A stretch of 64,000 nucleotides of DNA. It comes from Symbiodinium kawagutii (Eukaryota; Sar; Dinophyceae; Suessiales; Symbiodiniaceae). Below, piece after piece: positions 11,595-20,865 of this stretch (positions within the stretch are counted from its first letter, which is position 1; every line of letters begins with the position of its first letter). The stretch spans positions 97,004 to 161,003 of the forward strand of contig VSDK01015859.1 in assembly GCA_009767595.1 (NCBI GenBank), in the 5' to 3' direction. Position numbers and translations under genes: made by a program. Under the pieces are notes generated by a model. It did not search any database. It was not told the origin of the DNA and worked only from the letters and a program-made list of their open reading frames with translations.

Positions 11595-11699
11595 TTGGGT
11601 CGATATTAACCAACCAATAATGGGGGATCATGACCAACAATAGTAAGGGAAACAATGGTTAATGATGGGGAAATCAGGGGTACCGGGTTTTGACCCACT
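11595..11699 (+). mobile_element. F3 element next to F1
   Basis: Starts TGGGTCGATATTAACCAACC and ends GGGTTTTGACCCA. It follows the F1 copy by six bases. It is followed by a right-half F1 remnant (11708-11765, ending TTGGAAACCACC), so the intron is a stack of elements. Confidence 0.7.
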
Positions 11700-11820
11700 G
11701 CCATTTATAGTCATAAACCAACCATAGCTTTGGGGTCCCCAAGTCCTGGCTTGGAAACCACCAGATGGGTACAACAAACTTACCATCAAGTGATGAACCA
11801 GCTTCATCCTTCAAGCATAG

Positions 11821-11884
11821 CCAAGCCAAAGCTCAGGGGTCCTCATCTTTGCGTGCTCTACTCCGTGCAATGTGGACCTGAGAG
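11821..11884 (+). CDS. Candidate short exon after stacked elements
   Basis: Acceptor AAGCATAG. In phase 1 it reads KPKLRGPHLCVLYSVQCGPE before GTGGGG; in phase 2 it reads AKAQGSSSLRALLRAMW before a possible GA donor. The phase-2 frame would join exon 11483. Neither is proven. Confidence 0.4.
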
Positions 11885-12814
11885 GTGGGGATGGGCTATG
11901 GAAAAATGGTTGGCTGGTTTGATGCTGGTTAGCAGTGATTGGTGGATGACAACAGCTAGAGTGATTGGTGGATGACAACAGCTAGTACTGTTTTCAATTA
12001 TTCACTTGAGATGTATACTCTGAATTTGTTTAGTGTGCCTCATCAGACAGAGCCTTTGGCCAGTGAAGCCGCAGGCATATCTCGACTTGTGAAGCCACAG
12101 GCATATCCCGACCAGTGAGTTAAGCACTAGGGCCATCAACAAAGGCGCTATGCATGAGGCATGATGCTGGAGTCACTGCGGTGGTTCATGGGTCTATTCT
12201 GTTTGATGGCATGGAGTTCTCTTGTCCAAATTCTTGTCCACTATATGTTCTTCTTTGGCAAGTAAACTCTCCAAGAGGATAATGTCCAAGTTTGGTCGAG
12301 CGAGAGTGATTTGATTTGACCCCCATCCATTCTTTCAATGCACCTATTACTGTAGTGGATTATCGCGTTCCAATTGCAATTGAATAGTGGCCAAAAACCC
12401 TCATGGTTTGGAGCGATTAGGTTCAACTGGTTCATCATTTCACCGTTCTGATGTGCTATTGAACCAGATATTAGTGTGATTAAAACTTAATCTTAACGCA
12501 GCTGTATTTGATTGCAGTTGATGGATATACATGGTGGCTCCTGGTCATATTCTCACAACGTCGGCCTGGATTGGCAGAAAAAAAACTCAATTCTTTGATG
12601 TTGTGAATCTAAGTCAGGTCCTATTATCAATGCAGGGACCCTCACTCAGTAACTTTACGAGCAAACACCCCAGTTTGCCCGCGCCTCTGTCGTCAAGTCT
12701 TGGAACGTCAAAAAACATTGGTTTTTGCGGGACAAAATGCACATGTGTGACATGAAGCGTATCTTGACGGCGTGCGCAGGTCCTTGACCTGTGTTTTGCT
12801 TGCGTTCTAGAGAC
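11885..12814. other. No supported gene
   Basis: Contains a two-copy direct repeat of about 27 bases at 12064-12119 (GTGAAGCC.CAGGCATATC) and weak minus frames at 12241-12438 and 12614-12820. None has enough support. Confidence 0.4.
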
Positions 12815-12995
12815 ATACAACCCTAAAACCCTAAAACCATAAACCCTAAAAAGCTAAACCATAACCCTAAAAAGCTAAACCGTAAAGCCAAAAATCTAAA
12901 CAACTTTGAGAAAACGATAAAACCTTGAAACTATAAACCCTAAAACCCTAAAACCATAAACCCCAAAACCCTAAAACTATAAACCAGAAACTATT
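12815..12995. repeat. Degenerate telomere-like AAACCCT repeats
   Basis: At least ten imperfect copies of CCCTAAA/AAACCCTAAA, mixed with variants such as AAACCATAAA and AAAAGCTAAA. The unit is the reverse complement of TTTAGGG, a telomere repeat known in plants and reported in dinoflagellates. Its interior position suggests an interstitial remnant, a repair patch or a subtelomeric join. Confidence 0.75.
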
Positions 12996-13084
12996 ATGCG
13001 CAAACCCCCGTTCGTGTTTGCGCGTAACTTTACCAATGGTAGATCCAAATTAGTATTTTGCCATCAATTGAGCGTAAATAATCT

Positions 13085-14028
13085 CTTCTTCCTATTACTA
13101 AACCCTCCCCAATTATAGAAAACCCCCTTGGGGGTCCACTTCTGGATTTTTTTGGTTTTGGTCAATTGTATTTTTAATTGTAGCAATTGAAAACTTAAAA
13201 GGAAACAACATGCGCCAACCAATGTTTTTACCCCCTATTATTAAAAGCCACTTGGCCTAGGGGGGTTTAGTATTAGGATCCTAAGCACCAAAATGGTTCT
13301 TATCATTAGGGTCCTAAATTTAATATTAGGGTCCCCTTCGTGCAGTTGGTTTTTGCAATTTTTGAATAGGTTTTAATAAAGAATTTGAAAAGGCAAATAT
13401 TCAACGCTCAAATGGTTTTTATCATTAGGGTCCTAAATTTAATATTAGGGTCCTCTTCGTGCAGTTGGTTTTTGCAATTTTTGAATAGGTTTTAATAAAG
13501 AATTTAAAAAAGGCAAATATTCAACGCTCAAATGGTTTTTATCATTAGGGTCCTAAATTTAATATTAGGGTCCCCTTCGTGCAGTTGGTTTTTGCAATTT
13601 TTGAATAGGTTTTAATAAAGAATTTGAAAAGGCAAATATTCAACGCTCAAATGGTTTTTATCATTAGGGTCCTAAATTTAATATTAGGGTCCCCTTCGTG
13701 CAGTTGGTTTTTGCAATTTTTGAATAGGTTTTAATAAAGAATTTAAAAAAGGCAAATATTCAACGCTCAAAATTGTTTTTTATTATTAGGGTCCTAAATT
13801 TAATATTAGGGTCCCCTTCGTGCAGTTGGTTTTTGCAATTTTTGAATAGGTTTTAATAAAGAATTTAAAAAAGACAAATATTCAACGCTCAAATGGTTTT
13901 TCTTATTAGGGTCCCAGATTTAATATTAGGGTCCTCTAATATTAAACCCCCCTAATATAAAAAACCCCTTGGGGTGCTTAGTATTTGGGGAGGGGGGGGG
14001 GCTAGTAATAGGAAGCAGGGATTAGCTG
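13085..14028. mobile_element. ~0.94 kb inverted-repeat element with internal minisatellite
   Basis: The left end CTTCCTATTACTA then ACCCTCCCCAA is repeated in reverse complement at the right end (TTGGGGAGGGGG...TAGTAATAGGAAG). A CCCCTTGGGG-like palindrome lies just inside each end. The interior holds the ~120-bp tandem repeat. No coding capacity is seen, so it would be non-autonomous. Confidence 0.65.
13302..13945. repeat. Tandem repeat, ~119-122 bp unit, about five copies
   Basis: 'ATYATTAGGGTCCTAAATTT' recurs at 13302, 13421, 13541, 13660 and 13782, with a diverged copy at 13902. Spacings are 119, 120, 119, 122 and 120. Each unit contains TTAGGGTCC twice, GTGCAGTTGGTTTTTGC and AATAGGTTTTAATAAAGAA. 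Copies are nearly identical, so expansion is recent. Confidence 0.9.
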
Positions 14029-14901
14029 GTGATTTACCATCAAATATAGGGGGTTGTGGATGTGGATCTAACATTGACTACCACAGGTCGCAATGCTAGA
14101 TCTCTGGTATCACTAGAGTTTAATAGGTCTATAAATTTATAAACCAAGCAATCCAAAACAATAGCTGGGTTGCCTCACCTTGTACTATGGCTTGAGAAAG
14201 CTATAACAGCATATATGGCAACCAAACAAAATTCGGAATGTCCCCATGCGTACAAGACGACTTAAAATGGGGTTTGTATACCTTCTGAGCTAGCAAAGTA
14301 GCCCATGTACCTGTAAGATGACAGTCGATGAACGAACATGTACAACCAATCATGTAGCAAAAAAATGCCCACAGAACCCATACGGAGTTACAACATATTG
14401 TGGGAGATCTATACGTAATAAGCATTCCATGTTCCAGTTGGCTGATGTACCTTGCCGTGATCAAGCACCCCATCGGCAACATGTCATATTGGCAACGCTC
14501 GGAGGATGGAATCTTTAGAGTCGATTAGTACAGCCTTTAAGGTTGGCTGAATAGACATGGGGGGGGTTCTCAAAATGGGGAACCCCAAAAATGGTTGGTT
14601 TATTACCAATAAACTATTAATATTACTATTAGTATTGTTATTGGATATTTTGAGTTTGAGAAACCACCATTTGCTGAATCGACAAATAAGCTCTAGCATT
14701 CTAGTGGACTCACCAGTGTCAAGGATAATTATTGTTTGCACAGAGTTTTTTTCAGACACGATCGTCAATGGTACTCCTTGATGGTGAATGTACATCATGG
14801 TCAGCATAGGGTCGACCTATATAAACCATTCACGCTTTCCATGTCATGTCATTGTTATTGGTACTGATGGTTGATCACAGATGATTCTCTTGGTTTCGCA
14901 G
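14029..14901. other. Non-coding stretch with one F1 copy
   Basis: F1 at 14560-14671 (GGGGTTCTCAAAATGGGG ... TTTGAGAAACCACCAT). Open frames at 14201-14518 on both strands lack splice context. Confidence 0.5.
14560..14671. mobile_element. F1 element
   Basis: Ends GGTTCTCAAAATGGGG and TTTGAGAAACCACCAT; the core 'aatggttggtttattacc' is shared with the copy at 9518. No adjoining exon found. Confidence 0.65.
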
Positions 14902-16625
14902 AACCGTTCAGCTTTTGGGGTTGCCGAAGTATTCATCACAGGCCGTATGAAGCTGCCGTTGGGGAGGAAGATGAGACGTTTGAGGCACTGATGGGTAATG
15001 ATGGGTAGCTTCAAGACTAGTTCCAAACCTGAGGATACGTCCGAAATTTGCAGTGAATACAAGTGGTTGTCCGTATAACGATGGGCAATTAGGTTGAGTT
15101 AAGGTGATATTATGAGGTAGTTATGGCAAACAAGTACGACGCTTAGTGTCGTGGATGATGGCTTTTGCTATATATGCTCAATGATGATGATTGACGATTC
15201 AAATGGTGTTGAACACAACATATCAGAACAAGAATCTCACAACTAGAACGTGTGGCTGCCTATTTGCATTCTCCAAATGATCCTTTCGTGCCTGGAAAGT
15301 AAGTTGGTGTGTGTTTGTTGGTGAAGAGAGTAAGTCGGTGGCCAAGCAACAGGAGTTTAGATCTGCTTGGGATCAAGCAAATGTTTTACATGCAAGCAAA
15401 TCAAACTACTTTGGTTCCAGTTGAACGCCATCATTTGGTTTGTGGTTTCAAACATTTCGATTTTTCCTGGTATTGCAAAATGGTTGGTTGGTTGTTGACC
15501 AGACCAAACAGTCATAGAAATCAACGAAATCATGCACCAACCAACTTGTTGGACCGTTGACAATGGACAATGGTGCTTGATATTTGTCAATGATAGCTGA
15601 TCATGTCCCCCGGTTCCAAGGACTTGTATGAGGTTAGCGGTGGTTTTCCGATGTTTCTTATTTGTGGGCCTCGAAGTGACACCAAACAACATTAAGGGCA
15701 ACCCGGTACTGTATTTTGGTCGTGGTTGTTTGAGGTTGTGAATGCCATTCATTGTTGAACGTATTCCAGGTATCATGTCTCATTGCTGTATCCACAATCG
15801 CTTGATCGCTTCAGTTCATTGCACTTCTGATTCCTGTTGGTCTCCTAGTATGACCTCAAGATCCATTTCCGACACAATATCAAAGCTGATGAAGCAGAAT
15901 CATGAGCCCTCAATCATGAGAAGAAGCCTGTGCTCTAGCTATCAATTGATCAAACCTTCAATATGGTCTCGGCCCTATGCATCATGGAATTGGCTACTAG
16001 GATCGCTTGCTTATGGCCCCAAGGGGAGAAACACATCATGTTGTTGCTGGTCACTAGTTGGGGCTGTCCATGGTAGTCCTTAAACCTGTGGTCCTCTCAA
16101 AACTATACTTTGGGGGGATGGTTTATTGTACCCCTGCCGCAAATAGTCCCTCTCTTTGTGGAATACCGACAGTGCTTCAAGCTCGCAGCGCTCGCATGTG
16201 TTTCTCTTTGCAATAGGTGTGACGGCACCTGTGGAGATATCTTGCAATTGTTTATGCATGTAGATTATTAAAAAAAAAACATGTTTCGTTCGACAACGCA
16301 TGTGCATATGTTTTGATATGTATTTGTAATATATATATATATATTTTTATATATAGACTAATTTTGATTTGTAATTAATATATATATATATCTTCATATA
16401 TCTATATCTATATCTATATATTTAATATTTATATTTGTATGTGCATATATATAGAGAGAAAGGGAGAGTCTTACTGTGATATGCCAGATGCTAAAAGAAA
16501 CATCTCAGGGAGTCAACTTGTGCCCAGTCCGTGCCGCCTGGCAGGAAGTGGCTTATGTCACGGACTACATGACAATCTCCGGCTCCCCTCCACGTGAGAG
16601 CGATGATAAGCCAACTTTGAAGTAG
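14902..16625 (+). CDS. Three-exon 3' end of an unidentified plus-strand gene
   Basis: Exons 14902-14994 (acceptor TTTCGCAG, donor GTAATG), 16147-16259 (acceptor CGCAAATAG, donor GTAGAT) and 16488-16625 (acceptor ATGCCAG, TAG stop) join in compatible phases 1 and 0. Peptides: GCRSIHHRPYEAAVGEEDET, FVEYRQCFKLAALACVSLC and VNLCPVRAAWQEVAYVTDYM. The last exon ends PRESDDKPTLK. The middle exon also has a good minus-strand reading (CERCELEALSVFHKERDYLR, with CCACAG acceptor), so its strand rests on phase and context. The gene converges on the minus-strand gene ending at 17029. No family recognised. Confidence 0.55.
14995..16146. other. Long intron with weak frames
   Basis: Frames at 15357-15776 (minus) and 15742-16083 (plus) are open for about 110-140 codons but lack GC-rich third positions. 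They are treated as non-coding for now. Confidence 0.4.
16320..16460. repeat. TA microsatellite
   Basis: Imperfect TATATA/TATCTA tract inside the last intron of the plus-strand gene. Confidence 0.9.
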
Positions 16626-17028
16626 CATGTGGCACATCCAATGTCCTCAGGTGCTGCTTTCACTTATAATGTATATAGGAATCATATTTACATGAATGTG
16701 TACTTATATATGTATATAACCTTTTAGATACAGTACATACTCCGGGTTTCAGCATGATCAATCGTTTATTTACCGTTCTATCATTGCTTTGGTGCTGTTT
16801 TGCAAGCCACGAGCATGCGCTGGAATGCAGCAATGATAGGGGCTCTACAATGCTCGTCTTGACCGTTTTCCTTCGATCATATTCAAACCTTGATCAGCTC
16901 TGCACGTCACAGATCAACCATCAAGAAACCGGGAAATGTTCTACAAATAAGCATTATTACCCACAGAAAAATAATTACAAAGTACAGATTCACCGTCAAG
17001 TGACCGTGCTTTAATCAGTACAGTCACC
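16626..17028. other. Convergent intergenic region
   Basis: About 400 bases between the stops of a plus-strand and a minus-strand gene. A plus frame at 16754-17014 is open but not supported. No polyadenylation signal was recognised. Confidence 0.5.
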
Positions 17029-17431
17029 TCAATATAGAAACAAGCCAGCTACGGAAGCAGCGCAGCATGCGGCATCGATTTCGGGGCAGTTGCAAAGTTG
17101 ACGCCCCAACGACGACGGGCAAAAATGGTAGTGACGGGATTGCACGACAAGACTGGTGAAAGTAGATTGTCCATCAACCAGATACTGGGTGGTGGTTTTC
17201 AAATGTTTTCAACACTTCTATTTTTGCCAGTATTAACAACTGGTGGGTTGGTTGACTAATATGTTTCATAGGGGTTAAACCACCAACCAGAGATATCCAA
17301 GGTGGCCTACTAAGCAATAAAAACGCTGAAAGAGGCGGAATCAACATGTTAGCAACTCGGCAGGGATCAACGGACTGTAGAACTGGTACTGGGGAGGATT
17401 GCGCAGCGGCCATGGGACTTATCTTGGACAA
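17029..17431 (-). CDS. Last two exons of an unidentified gene split by F2
   Basis: Exon 17431-17288 (48 codons, acceptor GTCTTTCAG) reads VPVLQSVDPCRVANMLIPP and ends ISL. The intron 17287-17185 is an F2 element (donor CTG|GTTGGTGG, acceptor CCACCCAG). The final exon 17184-17029 (52 codons including TGA) reads YLVDGQSTFTSLVVQSRHYH and CNCPEIDAACCAASVAG. Both exons are in phase 0. The last exon is also open in a second frame (ARRRWGVNFATAPK). No family recognised. Confidence 0.6.
17185..17290 (-). mobile_element. F2 element forming a 103-base GT-AG intron
   Basis: Ends CTGGTTGGTGGTTTAACC and GAAAACCACCACCCAG. The flank TATCT occurs on both sides (GATATCT|CTGG and CCAG|TATCTGG), consistent with a short target duplication. 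The intron uses the GT at the third base of the element and its terminal AG, so element and intron are nearly one object. Confidence 0.7.
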
Positions 17432-17699
17432 CTGAAAGACGGGATCCATCAAAGCAGGCGGGGAGCATGACTCATGAGGAGCAGATAAACGGTCGTTGAA
17501 ATATACCGCCTTTTGAGGGCAAATTGTTTTCAATTCAGTGTATCACAAATCGTCATCTATGACTGTTTGTAATTACATGTCTTTACATGCCTATACATGT
17601 CTATACATGTTTATACATATCTATACAGATAGATTTTTATATGCATGTACATACATTTTATTTATCTATTGTCATTTATGTGAATGGATAAGTGCTGCT

Positions 17700-17820
17700 T
17701 GGCGACACCAGCAACGCCAACGCCAGGGCAGCGAGGTCCTCAGCGTAGTGCCAGGCGTGCCTGGCCGTGTTGGCCTTTGGGTGGTTCATGAAAGGACTGG
17801 CAATGTCACTGGTTGGTGGT
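17700..17820. CDS. GC-rich exon, strand undecided
   Basis: Plus reading after CAACGCCAG: GSEVLSVVPGVPGRVGLWVV then HERTGNVTG. Minus reading after CATTGCCAG: NTARHAWHYAEDLAALALAL. Both use G/C third positions. Neighbouring supported exons are minus, but the plus peptide looks more ordinary. Function unknown. Confidence 0.4.
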
Positions 17821-17994
17821 TGACAACATACGGATCTTGATCATGGTGATTATCATCAATTTCATTGATGATTATGATTCAGTTGGTGGTTTTAAAGATG
17901 TATGCCCATGAATAGCTAACTAGTTGGTGGTTTGATTGATGTTTCTGGGCTATGTAGAAAAATGGGTGGTAATAGCCAGTTAGATAGACGGATA

Positions 17995-18094
17995 CGGGTG
18001 TTTCTCAAAATGGGGAAGCCCCAAAAAGGGATAAAGATTGTGGTTTTGAAATGGGGTGATTTGGGGGTGGTTCTTTGACTTGAGGAACCTCCAA
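17995..18094. mobile_element. F1 element
   Basis: Ends GGGTGTTTCTCAAAATGGGG and TTGACTTGAGGAACCTCC. On the minus strand a short hydrophobic open frame (INQELLAILILLAIL) abuts it. Confidence 0.6.
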
Positions 18095-18287
18095 GTATGG
18101 CTAGAAGAATGAGAATTGCCAGTAATTCTTGGTTGATCATGAAGATGTCGGACACCACCTATTGATCTAATTGTTGGCTATTGTTATATTGATGACATGC
18201 ATGGATATTGATAATCTAGAAGCATCAATAAGCACTAATAGCCACTGACGTCGACAACCATTAATAGCAGTCAATATTAGTTTTCCC

Positions 18288-18895
18288 TCAGCTACATTTC
18301 ACACCCAATCCACAAGATAAGCATTCAGCATTAACATGCAGTGCACACAGACCAGGATATAAACGCCAAGAGTAGAATATAGCAAACAAGAGTAACAAAC
18401 AAGAGGTGAGTTGGCAAAAAGTCAATGGGGACTCTTGTTCTTGTGCCCGGCCAGAGAAAGAATCCCTGCACCACCATGGTGCAGCAGCCAGCGTACCATC
18501 CACAGACCACTGCCTTGTTGTCCTGTGCCACAAGATGATATCTAGGTGAACGGTCAGTTAAGATCTGCAAAATTGATCATAAACCTGCGGCTGTTCACAT
18601 TTTTCAACATGTGTTATCCTAGGCAACATTATCCATATTTGTTAAAACCACTAGTTAACATTCGTTAAGATAGGCTAACATTGGTTAGCATGTTGTTAAC
18701 ATGTGTTAACATTTGTTAAACCACTAGTTGGATCCTGAGGCTGTTATCATTGGTTAACCTAGGCAGCTCGTAGCAACCAGAGCCAGGCAGCACTCCGAGA
18801 TTCGTGTCCCAGGTTCCGAGGCATTCAGCGCCTCGAAGTCCCGTCGACCGTCCTGCACTGAGCGAATGATTGCTATTGGAATCACTGCTTGCTGG
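18288..18895 (-). CDS. Two-exon end of a possible membrane protein gene
   Basis: Exon 18895-18759 (acceptor GGCTATAG, donor G|GTTAACC) reads IIRSVQDGRRDFEALNASEP and ISECCLALVATSCL. Exon 18541-18288 (acceptor TTCACCTAG, TGA stop) joins in phase 1 and is open for 84 codons. It includes a hydrophobic stretch LLLLFAIFYSWRLYPGLCAL that could be a membrane helix. An alternative frame of the second exon (NKAVVCGWYAGCCTMVVQGF) has good codon bias but the wrong phase. An F1 element ends twelve bases before the first exon. No family recognised. Confidence 0.5.
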
Positions 18896-18910
18896 CTATA
18901 GCCGTTGCAT

Positions 18911-19017
18911 ATGGTGGTTTCCCAAAATAGGGGTACCCCCCAATCATCCATTATTAGTCATTTATAGTAGTAAACCAACCATTTTAGGGGGGTCTCATAT
19001 TTTGAGAAACCACCATT
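18911..19017 (-). mobile_element. F1 element abutting an exon
   Basis: Ends ATGGTGGTTTCCCAAAATAGG and ATATTTTGAGAAACCACCAT. On the minus strand the exon 18895 starts just past its distal end, and an open segment (HHMMLAIVSKW) precedes a GTGGTTTC donor at its proximal end. Confidence 0.6.
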
Positions 19018-19085
19018 TACTAACAATGGCTAGCATCATATGGTGCCGTGCTGTGAGTCAATCAATTGCTATATATAATGTTTTG

Positions 19086-19185
19086 GTAGGTGCCAAGCCA
19101 TAGTGGTACCCCCCAAAACCAACGATTTCTTAGTAAAATGATTGTTTTTTTGTGGGTGATTGGTTACCCTATTTTGGCACATACC

Positions 19186-19188
<3 letters not shown>
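19086..19188. mobile_element. F1-like variant element
   Basis: Ends GGTGCCAAGCCATAGTGG and ACCCTATTTTGGCACAT replace the usual TTTCTC motif by TGCC, while spacing and core (accccccaaaa...) are kept. It may be a subfamily. Confidence 0.45.
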
Positions 19189-19223
<35 letters not shown>

Positions 19224-19290
19224 AGTACAGTATAAATAAATACAGTATATATATATATATATACAGTAAATATATATATATACGGTATTT
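19189..19290. repeat. TA microsatellite
   Basis: Long (TA)n with interspersed CAGTA. Confidence 0.95.
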
Positions 19291-19432
19291 ATATTCTAGT
19301 TAAAATTGGCTGGCAATGGCTAGCATGGTGCCATTATGTTTGGAAAGCGAAAGCCCTAGTTGGTGGTAAAATCAATGGCTATATATGTGTGTTGATTTCA
19401 TAGGGCCGTGCTTGCAGTGTGGGTAGGGTCAC

Positions 19433-19562
19433 CGTTCCCGAGCGGTCGGGTCAGTCGTCCCTGCCCTCAAGGTTTTGTAAGGCTTCGGAGCACGTTTTGC
19501 TGCCTGCAGCAGGCGTTGGCAGTCTGCCGTAGCGTCAAGCAGGGTCTCCCCGGTGCAGTCCC
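19433..19562 (-). CDS. Exon next to an F2 element
   Basis: Minus strand: LLDATADCQRLLQAAKRAPK and TLRAGTTDPTARER, with G/C third positions, ending at donor CG|GTGACC. The upstream boundary lies at or near the F2 copy 19565-19666. That copy has CCAC instead of CCAG at this end, so the acceptor is unclear; GGGGAG or CGGCAG inside the frame are candidates. Confidence 0.5.
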
Positions 19563-19564
19563 AA

Positions 19565-19666
19565 GTGGTTGGTGGTTTTGAACATCTTTTATTTCCCCTA
19601 AGAATGATCAACAAATAGTTGGTTATATAACCAATGCTTTTCATAGGGGTCGAAACCACCAACCAG
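19565..19666. mobile_element. F2 element
   Basis: Ends GGTTGGTGGTTTTGAAC and GTCGAAACCACCAACCAG. Flanked by CCAA on both sides (CCCAAG|TGG and CCAG|CCAAA). Confidence 0.7.
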
Positions 19667-19710
19667 CCAAACTTGAGTCTATATGTCCATTGATAGGACG
19701 GCAATGCAAT

Positions 19711-19831
19711 TCATGGAAAATCGAACTCTGAGTTTGGACAGGGAGCATTCTCAAAGATGTTTCGCAGGGCAGCTGCCCTTGAGAAATCGTTTTCCATGCC
19801 AATGTTGAGCAACTGGCACTCCTGGTTCATC
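19711..19831 (-). CDS. Exon or small terminal exon
   Basis: Acceptor CATATTGTAG, then MNQECQLLNIGMENDFSRAA and ALRNIFENAPCPNSEFDF to a TGA at 19711. Codon choice is coding-like. It lies just upstream (minus sense) of the F2 copy and of exon 19562. The frame ends before reaching them, so it may be the end of a different gene or may have an unseen donor. Confidence 0.5.
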
Positions 19832-19974
19832 CTACAATATGGAATGAGCAATTCCAGGGGTCACGTGCAATCATGAAAACCACCAGAAAATTCAGAAACT
19901 GGGAACACTCAACTGAGAAGCCGATACGCTTGGTAAAAAGGGAATCGTCATCACTATTGTGATAGTTACTTATA

Positions 19975-20072
19975 TATATATATAAATGTGTATATATATA
20001 TATATATATTTAAGTATATATATATATATATATTTGCATATTTAAATATATATATATATATATGCACATTTA
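19975..20072. repeat. TA microsatellite
   Basis: (TA)n tracts with TTTAAG and TTTGCA breaks. Confidence 0.95.
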
Positions 20073-20128
20073 TAATTGTTGTTTTTTTCTGATTCACTCA
20101 TCCACTTGCACAGACTATTTAGGGCTAG

Positions 20129-20353
20129 GCCCGGAAACACGACTTGGTCTTCGTCACATTTGTTGGGGCCTTGATGCCCTTAGAATCTGGACCTCTACTG
20201 CTCAGAACTGGTTGGTGGTTTGATTGACATCTTTCATTTGTGCCCTGATGATTAATTATGAACCAAAGGTTGAATGGCTAGTATGTTTTTATTTGGTTTG
20301 AAACCCCCAACCAGATAAGTTGTGTAAAGTATGTCATAGTCACAACATGTCAT
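20129..20353 (+). CDS. Candidate exons flanking F2, both strands open
   Basis: Plus: 20129-20207 after GGGCTAG reads ARKHDLVFVTFVGALMPLES and PLLLRT. Then F2 (donor G|GTTGGTGG, acceptor CCCAACCAG), then KLCKVCHSHNMS and TAA in compatible phase. Minus: after the other end of the same F2 (CCAACCAG|TT) reads LSSRGPDSKGIKAPTNVTK to a stop. The two readings cannot both be right. Confidence 0.4.
20206..20314. mobile_element. F2 element between open frames
   Basis: Ends CTGGTTGGTGGTTTGATTG and TTTGAAACCCCCAACCAG. This is one of the best preserved copies. Confidence 0.75.
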
Positions 20354-20387
20354 AACCGTACGCACAAACGAAGCCTATTGAAGCATC

Positions 20388-20500
20388 GCAGCCGCCTGGT
20401 AGTGTCGAGCCCAGCGTCAATCGTTGCGGATCGTTCGATGGGGTCAATCCTTTGGATTGTTTCGCAAAAGCTATGAACACACACAGCTGACATCGGGCCG
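20388..20500 (-). CDS. Candidate exon, antisense also open
   Basis: Minus: after ATGTCAG it reads HSFCETIQRIDPIERSATID and GLDTTRRLRCFNRLRLC. Plus: SQPPGSVEPSVNRCGSFDGV to a TGA. Minus is preferred because the frame is longer and has a pyrimidine-rich acceptor. Confidence 0.4.
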
Positions 20501-20530
20501 AATCCTACTCCTGGTGGGTATACCTACAGA

Positions 20531-20643
20531 CTCCAGTCCTTTCATTGGAGGTTTCAATCTTGTGTTATGATCAACGAATGAGTTGCTAGTTATTTGATAC
20601 TTCTTGGATGGGTTATGTCCCCCCTTATGACCACCAACCAGTC
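20531..20643. mobile_element. F2 element, degenerate
   Basis: Left CCAGTCCTTTCATTGGAGG is worn; right ACCACCAACCAG is intact. The spacing matches other copies. Confidence 0.45.
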
Positions 20644-20698
20644 CAACTAGTCATGGTATAACCTGCGTTCTGGATAGTCATGGGTAACCTAGTAGCCA

Positions 20699-20778
20699 GA
20701 GATCACCGCCGCAACACTTTCAGGCTTGGAGTCTGAACAGCAACGGCTCAGGACCACCTGTGGCTGCCCTAGTGCTGG
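20699..20778 (-). CDS. Candidate short exon
   Basis: Acceptor TTCCTCCAG, then ALGQPQVVLSRCCSDSKPES and VAAVIS, and a GC donor (TCTG|GCTACT). Function unknown. Confidence 0.45.
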
Positions 20779-20802
20779 AGGAAGAAGCTCTAGTTGTGTA
20801 GT

Positions 20803-20865
20803 ACTTGTGGTGGTAGTAGTAGTAGCAGCGGCAGTAGTAGTAGTAGCTGTAGTAGCAGGTGGCGT
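20803..20865. repeat. (GTA)n/(GYA)n trinucleotide tract
   Basis: GTAGTAGTAGTAGCAGC-type run. The frame 20790-21074 through it on the minus strand is open but is read as repeat-driven. Confidence 0.85.

Noticed and set aside
12815..12995. True chromosome end
   Set aside because: The repeats are degenerate and flanked on both sides by ordinary sequence with exons.
16130..16233. Minus-strand exon reading CERCELEALSVFHKERDYLR
   Set aside because: A good alternative, but the plus reading joins both neighbouring exons in phase, so the plus call was kept at moderate confidence.
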